DNA of 15,290 bases. Source: Gammaproteobacteria bacterium. Lineage in GTDB: Bacteria; Pseudomonadota; Gammaproteobacteria; Steroidobacterales; Steroidobacteraceae. The notes beneath the pieces are model-generated. The model had not been told where the DNA came from, did not search any database, and was given only the letters and a program-made list of their open reading frames with translations. The position numbers and the translations under genes are program-made. The stretch spans positions 1 through 15,290 of the forward strand of contig RFTM01000006.1 of the NCBI GenBank assembly GCA_009923475.1. The letters run 5' to 3'. Of this stretch, positions 6,139-13,491 are shown one piece after another (positions within the stretch are counted from its first letter, which is position 1; every line of letters begins with the position of its first letter).

Positions 6139-6798
6139 ATGCACCCCTTCCAACGCGATTTCGTCGAGCTCGCCCTGGCGCGCAATGCGCTGCGCTTCGG
6201 CCGCTTCACCCTCAAGTCGGGACGCGAGAGCCCGTACTTCTTCAACGCCGGGCTGTTCGATGACGGCGAGGCGCTGGCGCGGCTCGGGCGCTGCTACGCC
6301 GCGGCGCTGGTCGCCTCGGGCGTCCAGTGCGACATGCTCTTCGGCCCCGCCTACAAGGGCATCCCGCTGGTGGCCGCGACCGCCGCCGCGCTCGCCGAGC
6401 ACCACGGCCGCAACCTGCCCTGGGCCTTCAACCGCAAGGAAGCCAAGGACCACGGCGAGGGCGGCACGGTGGTCGGCCGCGCGCTGCGCGGGCGCGTGGT
6501 GATCGTCGACGACGTCATCACCGCCGGCACCGCCATCCGCGAGTCCGTCGAGCTCATCCGTCGCGCCGGCGCCGAACCCGTCGCGGTGCTGCTCGCGCTC
6601 GACCGGCAGGAGCGCGGCCAAGGCGAGCGCTCCGCCGTGCAGGAGGTCGAGGCCGACTTCGGCCTGCGCTGCGTGAGCCTGCTCACCCTCGCCGACCTCA
6701 TCGACATCATGGCGCAGCCGGCGGCCGGCGCCGCGCTGCCCACCGAGCATCTCGACGCGCTGCGCGCCTACCGGTCGCAGTACGGCGTGCGGAGCTGA
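6139..6798 (+). CDS. pyrE: Orotate phosphoribosyltransferase
   Basis: Condenses orotate with PRPP to orotidine 5'-monophosphate, the fifth step of de novo pyrimidine synthesis; cytoplasmic homodimer. The 219-residue length is standard. Motifs: [12 protein letters not shown] (25-36) at the orotate/PRPP site, GPAYKGIPL (69-77), the mobile catalytic loop with [11 protein letters not shown] (99-109), and the PRPP-binding signature [14 protein letters not shown] (119-132). It is the first gene of the long plus-strand operon; gabD follows after eight bases. The gap upstream is too short to hold the rph-coupled attenuator that controls pyrE in enteric bacteria, so any UTP-dependent control must work differently or sit in the coding region of xthA. 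Confidence 0.97.
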   Translation: MHPFQRDFVELALARNALRFGRFTLKSGRESPYFFNAGLFDDGEALARLGRCYAAALVASGVQCDMLFGPAYKGIPLVAATAAALAEHHGRNLPWAFNRKEAKDHGEGGTVVGRALRGRVVIVDDVITAGTAIRESVELIRRAGAEPVAVLLALDRQERGQGERSAVQEVEADFGLRCVSLLTLADLIDIMAQPAAGAALPTEHLDALRAYRSQYGVRS

Positions 6799-6806
6799 AC
6801 GACCCC

Positions 6807-8264
6807 ATGGACATCAAGGACAAGACGCTGCTGCGGCAGCAGGCCTACATCGACGGCGCCTGGCGGTCCGCGGCCGACGGCGCTGTCGTCCTCATCCGCG
6901 ACCCGGCCGACGGCAGCGCGGTCGGCGAGGTGCCGGTCATGGGCGCCGCCGAGACGCGCGCGGCCATCGAGGCCGCGGCCCGCGCCCTGCCCGCCTGGTC
7001 GAAGCGCACCGCCAAGGACCGCGCCGCGATCCTGCGCCGCTTCGCCGACCTGATGACCGCGAACGCCGACGACCTCGCCGTCATCATGACCCGCGAGCAG
7101 GGCAAGCCGCTCGCCGAGGCGCGCGGCGAGGTCGCCTACGCGGCCTCGTTCCTCGAGTGGTTCGCCGAGGAAGGCAAGCGCCTCTACGGCGAGCTGATCC
7201 CGACGTTCCGCGCCGACGCGCGGCTGATGGTGCTGCGCCAACCGGTGGGCGTCGCGGCCGCCATCACGCCCTGGAACTTCCCGGCGGCGATGATCACGCG
7301 CAAGCTCGGCCCCGCGCTCGCGGCCGGCTGCACCTTCGTCTGCAAGCCCGCGCCGCAGACGCCGTTCTCGGCGCTCGCGCTCGCGGAGCTCGGCGCGCGG
7401 GCCGGCCTGCCGGCGGGCGTCTTCAACGTGGTCACGGGCGACGCCGAGGCCATCGGCGGCGAGCTCACCGCCAACCCGACCGTGCGCAAGCTGAGCTTCA
7501 CCGGCTCGACCGCCGTCGGCAAGAAGCTCATCGCGCAGTGCGCGGGCACCGTCAAGAAGGTGTCGATGGAGCTCGGCGGCAACGCGCCCTTCATCGTGTT
7601 CGACGATGCCGACCTCGATGCCGCGGTGCAGGGCGCGATGGCGAGCAAGTACCGCAACACCGGGCAGACCTGCGTCTGCGCCAACCGCCTGTACGTGCAG
7701 TCTGGCGTCTACGAGGCGTTCGCGGACCGGCTCGTCAAGGCGGTGGCGGGGCTGCGGGTCGGCCCCGGACTCTCCGGCCCCACCGACCAGGGCCCGCTCA
7801 TCGATCCGCGCGCCCTCGCCAAGGTGGAGTCGCACGTCGCCGATGCGCTCGCCAAGGGCGCGCGCGTCGCGGCCGGCGGCAAGCGGCACGCCCTCGGCGG
7901 CAACTTCTACGAGCCGACCGTGCTGCTCGACGTCACGCCCGGCATGCGCGTCGCGCGCGAGGAGACCTTCGGCCCGGTCGCGCCCGTCTTCCGCTTCGAC
8001 ACCGAAGAAGACGCCGTGCGCATGGCCAACGACACCGAATTCGGCCTCGCCGCCTACTTCTACACCCGCGACCTCGCGCGCAGCTGGCGCGTGCAGGAGG
8101 CGCTGGAGTACGGCATCGTCGGCGTCAACACCGGCATCTTCTCCACCGAGGTCGCGCCCTTCGGCGGCGTCAAAGAATCCGGCCTCGGCCGCGAAGGCTC
8201 GCGCCACGGCATCGAGGAATACACCGAGATGAAGTACGTCTGCGTCGGCGGCCTCGCGCCGTGA
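6807..8264 (+). CDS. gabD: Succinate-semialdehyde dehydrogenase (GabD-type)
   Basis: Oxidises succinate semialdehyde to succinate with NAD(P)+, the last step of 4-aminobutyrate breakdown feeding the TCA cycle; cytoplasmic. The 485-residue protein is near-collinear with E. coli GabD: opening LLRQQAYIDGAW, ITPWNFPAAMITRK (153-166, oxyanion Asn157), LSFTGSTAVGKK (229-240), general base Glu255 in MELGGN, nucleophile Cys289 in GQTCVCANR with the second redox-active Cys291, EETFGPVAP, and FGGVKESGLGREG near the end. A GGAG at 6791-6794 lies 12 bases before the ATG. It ends in a GTGA overlap with the efflux gene. No gabT transaminase is present, so the aldehyde must come from a transaminase elsewhere or another route. 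The residue after KPA, serine in E. coli GabD, is proline here, which leaves NAD versus NADP preference open. Confidence 0.94.
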   Translation: MDIKDKTLLRQQAYIDGAWRSAADGAVVLIRDPADGSAVGEVPVMGAAETRAAIEAAARALPAWSKRTAKDRAAILRRFADLMTANADDLAVIMTREQGKPLAEARGEVAYAASFLEWFAEEGKRLYGELIPTFRADARLMVLRQPVGVAAAITPWNFPAAMITRKLGPALAAGCTFVCKPAPQTPFSALALAELGARAGLPAGVFNVVTGDAEAIGGELTANPTVRKLSFTGSTAVGKKLIAQCAGTVKKVSMELGGNAPFIVFDDADLDAAVQGAMASKYRNTGQTCVCANRLYVQSGVYEAFADRLVKAVAGLRVGPGLSGPTDQGPLIDPRALAKVESHVADALAKGARVAAGGKRHALGGNFYEPTVLLDVTPGMRVAREETFGPVAPVFRFDTEEDAVRMANDTEFGLAAYFYTRDLARSWRVQEALEYGIVGVNTGIFSTEVAPFGGVKESGLGREGSRHGIEEYTEMKYVCVGGLAP

Positions 8265-9502
8265 CCGTCGCGGACGGCGCCGCCGCACCGGAGTCCGCCG
8301 CGCCGGAGTCCGCCGCTCCGCGCGGCCTGATCGCGCTGCTCGCGGCGAGCAGCGCGCTCGGACCCGTCTCGACGCTGATGCTGATGCCCGCGCTGCCGGC
8401 GATCCGCGCCGAGTTCGGCGCCAGCACCGCCGCCACGCAGGCGGTCATCAGCGTGTTCCTGTTCGTGTTCGCGCTCGGCATCCCGTTCGCGGGCCCGGTC
8501 TCCGACCGCCATGGCCGGCGCCCCTTGCTGCTCGGCGGCATCGCGGTGTTCCTCGCGGGGTCGGTGCTGGGCGCGCTCGCACCGACGCTCGAGGTGCTGG
8601 TGCTGGCGCGCGCGGTGCAGGCGCTCGGCTGCGCCGCCACCGCCACCGTCGCGCGCGCGGTGCTCGGCGACATCTTCCCCGACTGGCGGCTCGCCCGCGC
8701 GCTCGCCACGATGACCCTGGTGATGATGAGCGGCACCGCGATCTCGCCCTACCTCGGCGGCCTCATCACCGAACGGCTCGGCTGGCATGCGCCGCTCACG
8801 CTGCTGTCCGTGCTGGCGGCCCTCATCGGCCTCGCCGCGCTGCGCGGCCTGCCCGAGACGCGCGTCGCACGCGACGGACTGATGACCTACGGCGAGCTCG
8901 GCCGCGCCTCGCGCCGCGTGCTGCGCAACCCGACCTTCCTCGGCTGCGTCATCGACGCCGGCGTGGTGTACGCGATCTACCTCGGCTTCATCTCCATCGC
9001 GCCCTACGTGATGAGCGAGATGCTGGGCCGTCCCGCGACCAGCTTCGGCCTCTACCTGCTGCTGCTGTCCGCCGGCTACTTCGCCGGCAACGTCATCGTC
9101 ACGCGGCTCAAGGGGCACGCCGACCTCGACCGCGTGGCCCGGTTCGGCAACTGGCTGCAGGCCGCCTCCGCGCTGCTCGCGCTCGGCTTCGTGCTGGCGG
9201 GCCACACGCACCCGCTGTTCTGGTTCGGTCCGATGCTGCCGCTCGCCTTCGCGCAGGGCCTGCTGCTGCCGCATGTCACGGCGACCGCGGTGCGCCTCGC
9301 GCCGGGCTATGCGGGCGTCGCTTCCGGCCTCATCGGCTTCTCTCAGCAGGCGATCGCCGCCGCCGCGGTGCAGGGCCTGGGCTTCGTCGACACCGGCACA
9401 CCGCTGCCGGTGCTGACGGTCTGCGCCGCGTTGTCGCTGGTCTCGCTCGCCGCCATGCTGATGCTGGAACGCGCGCTGCGCGCGCAGGAGCCTGCCGCAT
9501 GA
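8261..9502 (+). CDS. Bcr/CflA family MFS drug-efflux transporter, GTG start
   Basis: A 413-residue, 12-helix inner-membrane proton-driven exporter of the DHA1 type, Bcr/CflA subgroup (bicyclomycin/chloramphenicol resistance and other small hydrophobic compounds). Evidence: MPALPAIRAEFGAS in the first loop, MFS motif A GPVSDRHGRRPLLLGG between helices 2 and 3, the helix-4 arginine in LARAVQALGCAATATVARAV, and the motif-C-like MMSGTAISPYLGG in helix 5. The GTG at 8261 overlaps the gabD stop as GTGA and is the only start giving a normal length. The first 20 residues contain APESAAPESAAP, encoded by a two-copy 15-bp repeat, and are probably an unstructured cytoplasmic tail. It ends in an ATGA overlap with the LLM gene. 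The exported substrate cannot be deduced. Confidence 0.9.
   Translation: MTVADGAAAPESAAPESAAPRGLIALLAASSALGPVSTLMLMPALPAIRAEFGASTAATQAVISVFLFVFALGIPFAGPVSDRHGRRPLLLGGIAVFLAGSVLGALAPTLEVLVLARAVQALGCAATATVARAVLGDIFPDWRLARALATMTLVMMSGTAISPYLGGLITERLGWHAPLTLLSVLAALIGLAALRGLPETRVARDGLMTYGELGRASRRVLRNPTFLGCVIDAGVVYAIYLGFISIAPYVMSEMLGRPATSFGLYLLLLSAGYFAGNVIVTRLKGHADLDRVARFGNWLQAASALLALGFVLAGHTHPLFWFGPMLPLAFAQGLLLPHVTATAVRLAPGYAGVASGLIGFSQQAIAAAAVQGLGFVDTGTPLPVLTVCAALSLVSLAAMLMLERALRAQEPAA
8288..8317 (+). repeat. Two-copy 15-bp tandem repeat in the efflux gene
   Basis: The unit CCGGAGTCCGCCGCG (8288-8302) is repeated with one change at 8303-8317. It encodes the pentad repeat in APESAAPESAAP of the N-terminal tail. 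It is in frame and is probably a slippage product with little functional effect. Confidence 0.8.
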
Positions 9503-10521
9503 AGCTCGGACTCGTCCTCGGCTACTGGGGCGCCAAGCCCGTCGACCGCTTCATCGAGCTCGCGCAGCGCGCCGAGGCGCTCGGCTTCGACATCGTCTGC
9601 ACCTCCGAGGCCTACGGCTCGGACGCCCTGACGCCGCTCGCGGCCATCGCCACCCACACCTCGCGCATCAAGCTCGGCACCGCGATATTGCAGATCTCGG
9701 CGCGCACGCCCGTGATGGCGGCGATGAGCGCGATCACCCTCGACCACATCTCCGGCGGACGGCTGTGCCTCGGCGTCGGCGTGTCGGGACCGCAGGTGGT
9801 CGAGGGCTGGTACGGCCAGCCTTTCCAGCGGCCGCTCGAACGCACCCGCGAGTGGCTCGCCATCTTCCGCCAGGTGCTCGCGCGCGAGCAGCCGGTGGCC
9901 TTCGAGGGCAAGCAGTACACGCTGCCGTACCGCGGGCCGGGCTCGACGCAGCAGGGCAAGGCCCTGATGAGCATCACCCACCCCTTGCGCAAGGACATCC
10001 CCGTCTATCTCGGCGCCGAAGGGCCGAAGAACGTCGAGCTCGCGATGACGGCCTTCGACGGCTGGTTCCCGTTCCTGCTGCCGCCCGACCGCTTCGACAT
10101 CTACGGCGACACGCTCGGGCTGCGCAAGCCGGGTTTCGAGATCCTGCAATCGGTGAGCTACTCCCGCGACGCCGACCCTGCCGTGGCGCTGCAGCCCATC
10201 AAGAAGATGCTGGCGCTCTATGTCGGCGGCATGGGCTCGAAGGAGGACAACTTCCACAAGCGCGTCATCGAGCGCGCGGGCTACGCGGAGGCCGCGGCCC
10301 GCATCCAGGAGCTGTGGCTCTCCGGCCGCCAGAAAGAGGCCGTGTCGGCGGTGCCGGACGAGCTCGCAGATGCCCTGTCGGTCACCGGCTCGACCGCCAA
10401 CCGCCGCCTGCGGCTGGCCGCCTGGAAAGCCTCGCCGGTCACCACGCTGATGATCGGCGTCGCAGGAAGTTTCGAGCAGACCGTGCAGAATATGGAGACC
10501 TTGGCCGAGGAGGCTGCGTGA
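9499..10521 (+). CDS. LLM-class (luciferase-like, F420-type) oxidoreductase
   Basis: A 340-residue TIM-barrel protein of the bacterial luciferase-like superfamily. The N-terminal strand KLGLVLGYWGAKP, helix FIELAQRAEALGFDIVCTSE, SRIKLGTAILQISARTP and LDHISGGRLCLGVGVSGPQV are typical of the F420-binding LLM branch (Rv3520c-like, TIGR03559 as I recall it) rather than of FMN-dependent alkane monooxygenases. The middle has IPVYLGAEGPKNVELA and DGWFPFLLPP. Such enzymes transfer hydride to or from carbonyls or alkenes, but no substrate is known for this branch. No F420 biosynthesis gene is in the window, so the cofactor (F420 or FMN) is open. The ATG overlaps the efflux stop (ATGA), and the peptidase gene follows after four bases. 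Confidence 0.88.
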   Translation: MKLGLVLGYWGAKPVDRFIELAQRAEALGFDIVCTSEAYGSDALTPLAAIATHTSRIKLGTAILQISARTPVMAAMSAITLDHISGGRLCLGVGVSGPQVVEGWYGQPFQRPLERTREWLAIFRQVLAREQPVAFEGKQYTLPYRGPGSTQQGKALMSITHPLRKDIPVYLGAEGPKNVELAMTAFDGWFPFLLPPDRFDIYGDTLGLRKPGFEILQSVSYSRDADPAVALQPIKKMLALYVGGMGSKEDNFHKRVIERAGYAEAAARIQELWLSGRQKEAVSAVPDELADALSVTGSTANRRLRLAAWKASPVTTLMIGVAGSFEQTVQNMETLAEEAA

Positions 10522-10525
10522 AGCC

Positions 10526-12712
10526 ATGCGCTACGAACATCGCCCGTCCCGTCATCCGCGTCGCAGTCCTGCCGCCCGCGGCATCGTCCCGCTGCTCGCC
10601 GCGCTGCTGGCCCCGGCGGCAGCCGTGAGCGCCCCGGTGCCGTCGCCTGCGCCGTCGCCTGCGCCGCCGCTCGCCGAGCAGCGGCCCTTCATGGTGACCT
10701 CGCCTTTCGGCGCGCGGCCCGACCCCTGGTACTGGCTGCGCGACGACAAGCGCGCCGACAAGGACATGCTCGCCTACCTCGAGGCCGAGAACGCCCATCT
10801 CGGCAAGGTGATGGCGCCGCACCGCGCGCTCGAGGACAAGCTCTACGGCGAGATCGTCGGCCGCATCAAGCAGGACGATTCGACCGTGCCGCAGCGCCGG
10901 CACGGCTACTGGTACTACTCGCGCTACGAGCCGGGCAAGGAATACCCCATCCTCGCCCGCAAGCGCGGCAGCCTGGATGCGCCCGAGGAGATCGTCCTCG
11001 ACGGCAACGAGCGCGCCAAGGGGCATGAGTTCTATTCCGTCGCCAACCTCGAGGTGAGCCCCGACGGCCGCTGGGCCGCCATCGCGGAGGACACCGTCGG
11101 CCGCCGCCAGTACTCCATCCGCATCCGCGACCTGCAGACCGGCGCTTGGCTGCCCACAGTCATCGACAACGCCGAGGCCTCGCTCGCCTGGGCGGACGAC
11201 GACACCACGCTGCTCTACATCCGCAAGGACCCGCAGACGCTGCTCGGCGACAAGGTCTACCGGCACCGCCGCGGCACCGACCCCAAGGACGACACGCTCG
11301 TCTACCAGGAGAAGGACGACAGCTTCTACATGGGGGTCGCGCGCTCGAAGACCGACCGGTTCGTCTACATCGCCCTGCAGAGCACCGTCTCGAGCGAGAC
11401 GCGCTACGCCGCCGTCGGCGATCCGGCGCTCGCCTTCAAGGTGGCCGTGCCCCGCGAGCGCGACCACGAGTACCAGTTGTCGGACGTCGGCGACCGCTTC
11501 GTGCTGCGCACCAACTGGCAGGCGCGCAACTTCCGCATCGTCGAGGTGCCGGTCGACAAGGTGGCCGACCGCAAGGCCTGGAAGGACGTCATCCCGCACC
11601 GCACCGACGCCTTCGTGGAGAACTTCGACACCTTCGACGACTACCTCGCGGTGGGCGAGCGCTCGGGCGGCCTCGCCAAGCTGCGGGTGCACGGCTGGAA
11701 GGACGGGCGCGACTTCCTGCTCGACGCCGCCGACCCGGCCTACACCATGGAGCTCGGCGCGAACGACGAGTCCGCGACCACGCTGCTGCGCTACGTCTAC
11801 ACCTCGCCCACCACGCCGCGCACCACCTACGACTACGACATGCGCACCGGCGAGCGCAAGGAGCTCAAGCGCGAACCGGTGCTGGGCGGCTTCGACAGCG
11901 CGGACTACACGGCCGAGTTCCGCTTCGCGACCGCGCGCGACGGCACGCGGGTGCCGGTGACGCTGCTCTACCGCCGCGGCACCAGGCTCGACGGCACGGC
12001 GCCGCTGTACCAGTACGCCTACGGCTCGTACGGCCTGTCGTCCGACCCGGTCTTCCGCTCGACCGTGCTGTCGCTGGTCGACCGCGGCTTCGTCTACGCC
12101 ATCGCGCACATCCGCGGCGGCCAGGAGATGGGCCGCGCCTGGTACGAGGACGGCAAGCTCAAGAAGAAGCTCAACACCTTCAACGACTTCATCGACGTCA
12201 CCCGCTTCCTCGTCAAGGAGAAGGTCGCCGACCCGCGGCGGGTGTTCGCGATGGGCGGCAGCGCGGGCGGCCTGCTGATGGGCGCCGTCGCCAACATGGC
12301 GCCCGGCGACTACAAGGGCATCATCGCGCACGTGCCGTTCGTCGACGTGGTCACCACGATGCTCGACGAGAGCATCCCGCTGACCACCAATGAATTCGAC
12401 GAATGGGGCAACCCGGCCGCCGACCGCGCCACCTACGACTACATGCTCTCCTATTCGCCCTACGACCAGGTGTCGCGGCAGGCCTATCCCGCGATGCTGG
12501 TGACGGGCGGTCTCTGGGACAGCCAGGTGCAGTACTGGGAACCCGCCAAGTGGGTGGCGCGCCTGCGCACCATGAAGACGGACGCCAACCCGCTGCTCAT
12601 GCGCATGAACATGGAGGCCGGGCACGGCGGCAAGTCGGGGCGTTTCCAGCGCTACCGCGAGACCGCCGAGGAGTACGCCTTCGTGCTGTGGCAGGCCGGC
12701 ATCGACCGTTGA
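10526..12712 (+). CDS. Oligopeptidase B-like S9A serine peptidase, exported
   Basis: A 728-residue prolyl-oligopeptidase family enzyme that cleaves short peptides, in oligopeptidase B after Arg or Lys. It has an N-terminal seven-bladed propeller (about residues 60-470) that gates access, and a C-terminal alpha/beta hydrolase domain with Ser579 in MGGSAGGLLMG, Asp665 in GLWDSQVQYWEPAKW and His700 in EAGHGGKSGRF. The stretch LDESIPLTTNEFDEWGNP keeps the acidic residues that select basic P1 side chains in OpB. Residues 1-36 look like a signal peptide: basic start with Arg-Arg, hydrophobic IVPLLAALLAPAAAV, and VSA before a likely cut, followed by a Pro/Ser linker. Enterobacterial OpB is cytosolic and lacks this, so this one probably acts in the periplasm. 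A GAGGAGG lies 12 bases upstream of the ATG, within the LLM gene end. The VOC gene follows after 13 bases. Confidence 0.92.
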   Translation: MRYEHRPSRHPRRSPAARGIVPLLAALLAPAAAVSAPVPSPAPSPAPPLAEQRPFMVTSPFGARPDPWYWLRDDKRADKDMLAYLEAENAHLGKVMAPHRALEDKLYGEIVGRIKQDDSTVPQRRHGYWYYSRYEPGKEYPILARKRGSLDAPEEIVLDGNERAKGHEFYSVANLEVSPDGRWAAIAEDTVGRRQYSIRIRDLQTGAWLPTVIDNAEASLAWADDDTTLLYIRKDPQTLLGDKVYRHRRGTDPKDDTLVYQEKDDSFYMGVARSKTDRFVYIALQSTVSSETRYAAVGDPALAFKVAVPRERDHEYQLSDVGDRFVLRTNWQARNFRIVEVPVDKVADRKAWKDVIPHRTDAFVENFDTFDDYLAVGERSGGLAKLRVHGWKDGRDFLLDAADPAYTMELGANDESATTLLRYVYTSPTTPRTTYDYDMRTGERKELKREPVLGGFDSADYTAEFRFATARDGTRVPVTLLYRRGTRLDGTAPLYQYAYGSYGLSSDPVFRSTVLSLVDRGFVYAIAHIRGGQEMGRAWYEDGKLKKKLNTFNDFIDVTRFLVKEKVADPRRVFAMGGSAGGLLMGAVANMAPGDYKGIIAHVPFVDVVTTMLDESIPLTTNEFDEWGNPAADRATYDYMLSYSPYDQVSRQAYPAMLVTGGLWDSQVQYWEPAKWVARLRTMKTDANPLLMRMNMEAGHGGKSGRFQRYRETAEEYAFVLWQAGIDR
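10640..10663 (+). repeat. Two-copy 12-bp tandem repeat encoding a Pro/Ser/Ala linker
   Basis: CCGTCGCCTGCG occurs twice in tandem (10640-10651 and 10652-10663) and encodes the PSPAPSPAP linker right after the predicted signal peptide of the S9 peptidase. It is a low-complexity spacer between the export signal and the propeller domain. Confidence 0.75.
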
Positions 12713-12725
12713 GGCGGCGGCCCGC

Positions 12726-13424
12726 ATGAGCGGCCGTGACGACGCCGACACCCTGCCGCTCGGGGTGTTCCACGAGGTCAGCATCAGCGTGCAGGACCTC
12801 GCGGCGTCGGCCGCCTTCTACGAGGGTCTCGGGTGGCGGCGCCTGCCGGTGCGCGCCGTGTGGCCGCATCCTTATGCGGCGCTCAGCGACGGCTCGACCG
12901 TGCTGGGGCTGCACCAGTACCGCTTCCCCTCGCCCTCAGTCACATGCGTGCACGCCGATGTCGGTGCGGCGCTCGCCGAGCACCGCGATGCCGGCATGGT
13001 GATCGCCTTCGCCAAGACCGGTCCGGACTGCTTCAATGAATTCGGCTTCCGCGACCCGCACGGCCACATGGTGACGCTGCTCGAGGCGCCGACCCATGAC
13101 GGCCCGGCGCCCGCGCCGCCGGGCCCGTCCCAGCGGCCCGTCGCCTCGTTCCTCAGCCTGCCGGCCTCCGACATCGGGCTCGCGCTTCGCTTCTGGCAGT
13201 TGCTGGGTGCGCGCGAGACCGACGGACCGCGGCTCGCATCGCCCGCCGACTGGCCTTGCCGGCACCTCGAGGCGGCCGGCTTGCCGATGGCCGTGCATCC
13301 GGCTTCGCTCTTCGGGCATCCCGCGATCGTCTGCGTCACGGGGCGCAGCGCGGCGGACGGCGCATCGAAGCAGGTCATCGAAGCCCCCGAGCGCACGCCG
13401 GTCGTCCGGCTCGCGGCCGCCTGA
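12726..13424 (+). CDS. VOC (glyoxalase/bleomycin resistance) superfamily protein
   Basis: A 232-residue protein with a clear first VOC module (about 13-122): FHEVSISVQDLAASAAFYEGLGW opens the beta-alpha-beta unit (His16), GLHQY carries His63, and FRDPHGHMVTLLEAP ends in Glu120. His16, His63 and Glu120 are plausible metal ligands. After a Pro-rich linker (about 126-138) a second, shorter and degraded module starts at VASFLSLPASDIGLALRFWQLLGA, with a final hydrophobic strand and no obvious metal residues. VOC proteins include glyoxalase I, dioxygenases and drug-binding proteins; nothing here picks one of these. It is the last gene of the pyrE operon. Its stop codon sits in the loop of a small hairpin (13416-13431). 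A real gene with good family assignment and unknown reaction. Confidence 0.82.
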   Translation: MSGRDDADTLPLGVFHEVSISVQDLAASAAFYEGLGWRRLPVRAVWPHPYAALSDGSTVLGLHQYRFPSPSVTCVHADVGAALAEHRDAGMVIAFAKTGPDCFNEFGFRDPHGHMVTLLEAPTHDGPAPAPPGPSQRPVASFLSLPASDIGLALRFWQLLGARETDGPRLASPADWPCRHLEAAGLPMAVHPASLFGHPAIVCVTGRSAADGASKQVIEAPERTPVVRLAAA

Positions 13425-13431
13425 AGGCGGC
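13416..13431 (+). terminator. Hairpin with the VOC stop codon in its loop
   Basis: GCCGCC and GGCGGC form a perfect 6-bp stem around the loop TGAA, whose TGA is the stop codon of the VOC gene. It merges into a second inverted repeat, GGCGCGCC-TAGAAGC-GGCGCGCC (13432-13454). Together they are the only candidates for ending the long plus-strand operon; there is no T tract. Confidence 0.4.
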
Positions 13432-13491
13432 GGCGCGCCTAGAAGCGGCGCGCCCAAAGACGGCGCGCTCAGAGGCGGCGCACGACCCCCG
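13432..13491. repeat. 15-bp GC-rich tandem repeat at a convergent gene junction
   Basis: An octamer GGCGCGCC begins at 13432 and 13447, GGCGCGCT at 13462 and the weaker GGCGCACG at 13477, exactly 15 bases apart, with A/G-rich spacers TAGAAGC, CAAAGAC and CAGAGGC. The third and fourth copies overlap the end of the ATP-grasp gene. Since GGCGCGCC is its own reverse complement, neighbouring copies can also pair as hairpins on either strand. Confidence 0.65.

Noticed and set aside
7157..8260. Long upstream extension of the efflux-pump frame through gabD
   Set aside because: The extension translates to Arg-rich shadow sequence of gabD; the real protein begins at the GTG at 8261 with a normal family length.
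6768..8288. A 506-codon minus-strand frame opposite gabD
   Set aside because: Antisense shadow with low-complexity Arg/Ala/Gly/Val composition; gabD on the plus strand is unmistakable.
10439..12784. A 781-codon open frame on the minus strand opposite the S9 peptidase
   Set aside because: It is the antisense shadow of a strongly conserved peptidase gene in high-GC DNA; its translation is Arg/Val/Ala/His-rich with no recognisable domain.
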